From positions 3,842,501 to 3,906,500 of the forward strand of contig NZ_CP047030.1 in the NCBI RefSeq assembly GCF_009796825.1: DNA of 64,000 nt, in the 5' to 3' direction. This stretch comes from Algibacter sp. L3A6 (GTDB lineage Bacteria; Bacteroidota; Bacteroidia; Flavobacteriales; Flavobacteriaceae). The notes below the pieces were generated by a model. The model searched no databases and was not told the origin of the DNA. It saw only the letters and a program-made list of their open reading frames with translations. Made by a program: the position numbers and the translations under genes. Below are positions 61,271 through 64,000 of this stretch, in pieces; the first letter of the stretch is position 1; each line of letters begins with the position of its first letter.

Positions 61271-61852
61271 ATGTTAGGCTTAAAATTACCAACCGACCCA
61301 CGCTGGGTAAATATTGTAGAAAAAAACATTAAAGAAATATTAATCGATCATGCCTTTTGTGAGCAAAAAGCAACGAGTACGGCTATTTCATTAATTGTTA
61401 GTTTTCCTGAATACACCGAGCTGGTGCAAGAAATGGTAGCTTTAGTAAAAGAAGAAATTAGCCATTTTAAAATGGTACATGATAAAATTTTGGAACGTGG
61501 TTGGGTTTTAGGACGCGATCGTAGTGACGACTATGTTATTGAGCTCTTAAAGTTTTTCCCTAAAGGAGGAAGTAGAACAACACAATTGGTGCATAGATTG
61601 CTTTATGCTGCTTTAATTGAAGCTAGAAGTTGCGAGCGTTTTAGATTACTTTCTGAAGAATTAGAAGATAAGGAACTTGCAGAATTCTATAGAAATTTAA
61701 TGGTAAGTGAAGCCAACCATTACACCATGTTCTTAGGTTTTGCCAGACAATATGGCGAAAAAAAAGAAGTTGACACCAAATGGCAGCAACTTCTTGAATA
61801 TGAAGCTAAAATTATGCTTAATTTAAGTAAGTCTGAAACGATACATGGTTAG
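61271..61852 (+). CDS. miaE: tRNA-(ms2io6A)-hydroxylase MiaE-like
   Basis: A 193-residue di-iron hydroxylase. The ferritin-like iron ligands are E62 and H65 (EEISHF), E117 (EARSCERF), and E147 with H150 (SEANHY), plus E31 near DHAFCEQKA. MiaE hydroxylates the isopentenyl group of ms2i6A37 in tRNA. It starts 1 nt after the 60700 gene stop. Length fits the short MiaE of Pseudomonas/Bacteroidetes. Confidence 0.9.
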   Translation: MLGLKLPTDPRWVNIVEKNIKEILIDHAFCEQKATSTAISLIVSFPEYTELVQEMVALVKEEISHFKMVHDKILERGWVLGRDRSDDYVIELLKFFPKGGSRTTQLVHRLLYAALIEARSCERFRLLSEELEDKELAEFYRNLMVSEANHYTMFLGFARQYGEKKEVDTKWQQLLEYEAKIMLNLSKSETIHG

Positions 61853-61900
61853 AATAACCACATTGTTTTTTCAACTTAATTAAGCTTAATAATTTTTTGT

Positions 61901-62428
61901 TTAGAATTTATAACCAACACCAAGTTGGATGTTTCTATTTTTAGCACCAATACCTAAGTGCTCATCAAATATATTAGAGAAACCGTAAGTATATCTAATA
62001 TCTGCAAAAAGCATTAAGTTAATTTTATACTCTACAGAAGCTACTCCAGAATACGCAAAGTTACGAATACCATCTTCGTACTTATGTACTTTTAATCCCA
62101 CTTGTGGCCCAAGACCTGCGTGAAACTTTTCGCTTATTCTGTAACGCAATAAAACAGGCATTTGTAAATAATCTAGATTAATTACTTCTTCCTTTGCTCC
62201 TTCCGCAGAAAATTGAAATTCTGGCATTAATGACCATGTTTTATTTAGGCTAATGGTTGCAAAAGCACCGAAATAAATACTGTTTCTATGTTTATTTTCT
62301 ATTGAATATGGTTCGTCGAAATCTAAATTAGAAATATTATAACCGCCGCGAACTCCGTATTTTATATCTTGTGAAAAACCATAAAAAGACAGGCTTAGTA
62401 AAAGAGTAAAGAGTAATATTTTTTTCAT
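61901..62428 (-). CDS. PorT-family outer-membrane beta-barrel protein
   Basis: A 175-residue exported protein. A signal peptide (MKKILLFTLLLSLSFYGFSQ) is followed by an eight-stranded barrel pattern: YGVRGGYNISNLDF, SLMPEFQFSAEGAK, LLRYRISEKFHAGLGPQVGL, and a C-terminal IQLGVGYKF ending in the outer-membrane Phe. PorT-like OMPs of Bacteroidetes have varied roles; there is no evidence that this one is part of type IX secretion. Single gene. Confidence 0.88.
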   Translation of the reverse strand: MKKILLFTLLLSLSFYGFSQDIKYGVRGGYNISNLDFDEPYSIENKHRNSIYFGAFATISLNKTWSLMPEFQFSAEGAKEEVINLDYLQMPVLLRYRISEKFHAGLGPQVGLKVHKYEDGIRNFAYSGVASVEYKINLMLFADIRYTYGFSNIFDEHLGIGAKNRNIQLGVGYKF

Positions 62429-62527
62429 AACAAATAGGTTTGGGTTTGTAATTTATACCACAATATGTGTGCGAATATATATTATAAAATTAAAAGCATA
62501 CAATTAATGTAGGTAAAGTGCAAGATT

Positions 62528-63433
62528 TTACTGTGTATTACTCGAAACCGTATCATAGTAAATACTTTTTATGATTCCATCGGCTAATCCAATTTTAGGA
62601 ACATAAATATTTTTGGCTCCACTCCACTTCATCGCAGACATATAAATACGCATGGCTGGTATAATTACATCGGCTCTATCTTGATTTAAATCTAACTCCG
62701 TAATACGTTCCTCGTAAGAGTAACTTTGAAGTGTGTTGTAATAAGAAGTCATATAAAAATACGTTAGCGGTTTCCCCATAGCCTTACCAGAAATCTTGAA
62801 AATTTTATTAATATTTCCACCAGAACCTATAACTTCAATTTTATCGTAAACTTTGGTGTTATCACTAATCCAGGTTTGTAACTCTTGCCAGGTTTCCTTT
62901 CTAACCATATCGTTAAGCAACCTTACTGTACCAATTTTAAACGATCTAGAAATTACTTGCTTTCCATGATCTATTACAGTAAACTCAGTACTACCACCAC
63001 CTACATCTACATATAAGTATATTTTGTTTGGCTCTATAAATTTATTTAAATCTGTTGCAGCAATAATAGCAGCTTCTTCTTCACCATCAATAACATCGAT
63101 TTTTATCCCAGCGTGTTTTAAAACAGCTTCTACCACTTTAGCACCATTATCAGATTCTCGCATTGCAGACGTTGCACAGGCTTTATATTTAACTACTTTA
63201 TGAGATTTCATAAGTAATTTAAAAGCCAACATAGTATCTAAAATACGTGCTGTATTTTCTTTAGAAATTTTGTTTTTAATAAATACATCGGCTCCCAAAC
63301 GAATAGGCACACGAACCAACGAGTTTTTTTTAAACTGAACTGGCCTACCCTTTTGCTCAATAATATTTGATATAAGTAACCTGACTGCGTTGGAACCAAT
63401 ATCTATGGCCGCATATTTTTTTATTGAAAGCAT
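62528..63433 (-). CDS. ppx: Ppx/GppA exopolyphosphatase
   Basis: A 301-residue ASKHA-fold phosphatase. AAIDIGSNAVRLLISNI (8-24) is the phosphate-1 motif, DGEEEAAIIAATDL contains the catalytic Glu, and YVDVGGGSTEFTVI is the phosphate-2 motif. It hydrolyses polyphosphate or pppGpp; it is short because it lacks the C-terminal HD domain of E. coli Ppx. It starts 1 nt after the ppk1 stop, so ppk1-ppx is an operon that makes and degrades polyphosphate. Confidence 0.92.
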   Translation of the reverse strand: MLSIKKYAAIDIGSNAVRLLISNIIEQKGRPVQFKKNSLVRVPIRLGADVFIKNKISKENTARILDTMLAFKLLMKSHKVVKYKACATSAMRESDNGAKVVEAVLKHAGIKIDVIDGEEEAAIIAATDLNKFIEPNKIYLYVDVGGGSTEFTVIDHGKQVISRSFKIGTVRLLNDMVRKETWQELQTWISDNTKVYDKIEVIGSGGNINKIFKISGKAMGKPLTYFYMTSYYNTLQSYSYEERITELDLNQDRADVIIPAMRIYMSAMKWSGAKNIYVPKIGLADGIIKSIYYDTVSSNTQ

Positions 63434-63434
63434 A

Positions 63435-64000
63435 TTACTTTTCTAATTTTTTAAGATAATAATCGTAAACCACAAACTGAGATCTCAACGGCTCTTCATC
63501 ATTTACTTTATATTGATTTTCTTGCGAATCGTTCAATATTCTCGCTTTCACGTTATCGTTCCAACTGATATCGAAGGTTTCTATTATTTCCTTTTTAACA
63601 TCTTCATCATAAATAGGACAACTTACTTCTACCCTATTTTCTATGTTTCTACTCATCCAATCGGCAGAAGAAATATAGATCTTCATATCACCATCATTTC
63701 CGAACATATAAACTCTAGAATGTTCTAAAAATTTATCGACAACGCTTATCACTTCAATATTTTCGCTCATGCCTTTAATTCCAGGAATTAGAGAACATAT
63801 ACCACGAACAATCATTTGAACTTTTACACCACCACGACTCGCTTCATACAATTTATCAATCATAGTATAACTCGATACACTATTCATTTTTAAACGTATT
63901 AATCCTTCTTTACCATTCTTTACATTTTCTATCTCTTTATCAATTAATTTGAAAATAGATTTTTGCGTATAATGTGGTGAAACTATTAAATGTTTATAGC
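63435..64000 (-). CDS. ppk1: Polyphosphate kinase 1, C-terminal part (cut by window edge)
   Basis: The 188 C-terminal codons of PPK1, open to the window edge. IVSPHYTQKSIFKLIDKEI precedes KMNSVSSYTMIDKLYEASRGG, then VQMIVRGICSLIPGIKG and EHSRVYMFGNDGD, the phospholipase-D-like C2 domain blocks around the nucleotide-binding site. An internal ATG at 63887 is not the true start because homologous sequence continues upstream. PPK1 polymerises phosphate from ATP. Cotranscribed with ppx, 1 nt apart. Confidence 0.93.
   Translation of the reverse strand, partial: YKHLIVSPHYTQKSIFKLIDKEIENVKNGKEGLIRLKMNSVSSYTMIDKLYEASRGGVKVQMIVRGICSLIPGIKGMSENIEVISVVDKFLEHSRVYMFGNDGDMKIYISSADWMSRNIENRVEVSCPIYDEDVKKEIIETFDISWNDNVKARILNDSQENQYKVNDEEPLRSQFVVYDYYLKKLEK

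Noticed and set aside
63435..63887. ATG at 63887 as start of the ppk1-like gene
   Set aside because: PPK1-like residues continue upstream in frame to the window edge, so the ATG is internal.
1..64000. CRISPR arrays, tRNA or rRNA genes, insertion sequences, prophage
   Set aside because: I looked for spaced direct repeats, TPsiC-type arms and transposase motifs and saw none that I can support; a tRNAscan or repeat search would settle it.

Overview
The window is low-GC, gene-dense chromosomal DNA of a Flavobacteriia-type Bacteroidetes, most likely family Flavobacteriaceae. The grounds are Bacteroidetes-style promoters (TTG, a spacer of about 19 nt, then TAnnTTTG), a TonB-receptor/M15 peptidase pair, a fused E1 alpha/beta dehydrogenase, a DnaX without the zinc-binding cysteines, DUF3822, DUF1835 and DUF4126 proteins, and flavobacterial hairpin repeats. 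I found no rRNA, tRNA, CRISPR array, prophage or insertion sequence. Both ends are cut inside genes: a KefB/KefC antiporter on the left and ppk1 on the right.

Layout: 1-5.9 kb holds a Kef antiporter with its KefF-like flavoprotein, a MarC protein, a nitroreductase, an AlkB-type dioxygenase, and a BCCT transporter divergent from an AraC regulator. 6.1-9.1 kb is a nitric-oxide operon (cupin, quinol NO reductase, group III truncated haemoglobin). 9.4-13.6 kb carries a YHYH lipoprotein, a TonB-dependent receptor and an M15 peptidase. 13.6-20 kb is a minus-strand block (GT9 glycosyltransferase, two EamA transporters, cold-shock protein, secreted metallo-beta-lactamase/EF-hand protein, DEAD-type helicase). 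20-26 kb mixes an aldo/keto reductase, secreted unknowns, an orphan ExbD and E1 alpha/beta. 26.4-30.4 kb is a run of 2OG oxygenase, SUI1, DUF1835, nucleoside phosphorylase and a cytosolic binding-protein-like gene. 30.5-37.3 kb carries Nnr and the threonine operon thrABC, preceded by a Thr-rich leader peptide and attenuator that I read directly from the DNA. 37.3-45.2 kb holds a hybrid kinase, gcvT, glutaminase, an SDR, PCD, yebC, a Gfo/Idh enzyme and a NYN protein. 45.6-49.3 kb is a tight five-gene operon, kdsB-HAD-CAT-like-KdnB-like-PlsC-like, probably for Kdo/lipid A modification. 49.4-54.3 kb has DUF4126, a RecD-like helicase, a membrane protein/DUF3822/RsmD cluster and the RNase P RNA gene. 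54.6-64 kb has dnaX, three unknown genes, a lipoprotein gene broken by an in-frame stop, Hsp20, a DUF3095 protein with cyclase-like motifs, MiaE, a small beta-barrel protein, and the ppk1-ppx operon.

The observations most worth following are the thr leader/attenuator, the kdsB-KdnB-like operon without a KdnA aminotransferase beside it, a 99-bp hairpin repeat present in two inverted copies 9 kb apart, and the in-frame TAA that splits the lipoprotein gene at 58269-58271.
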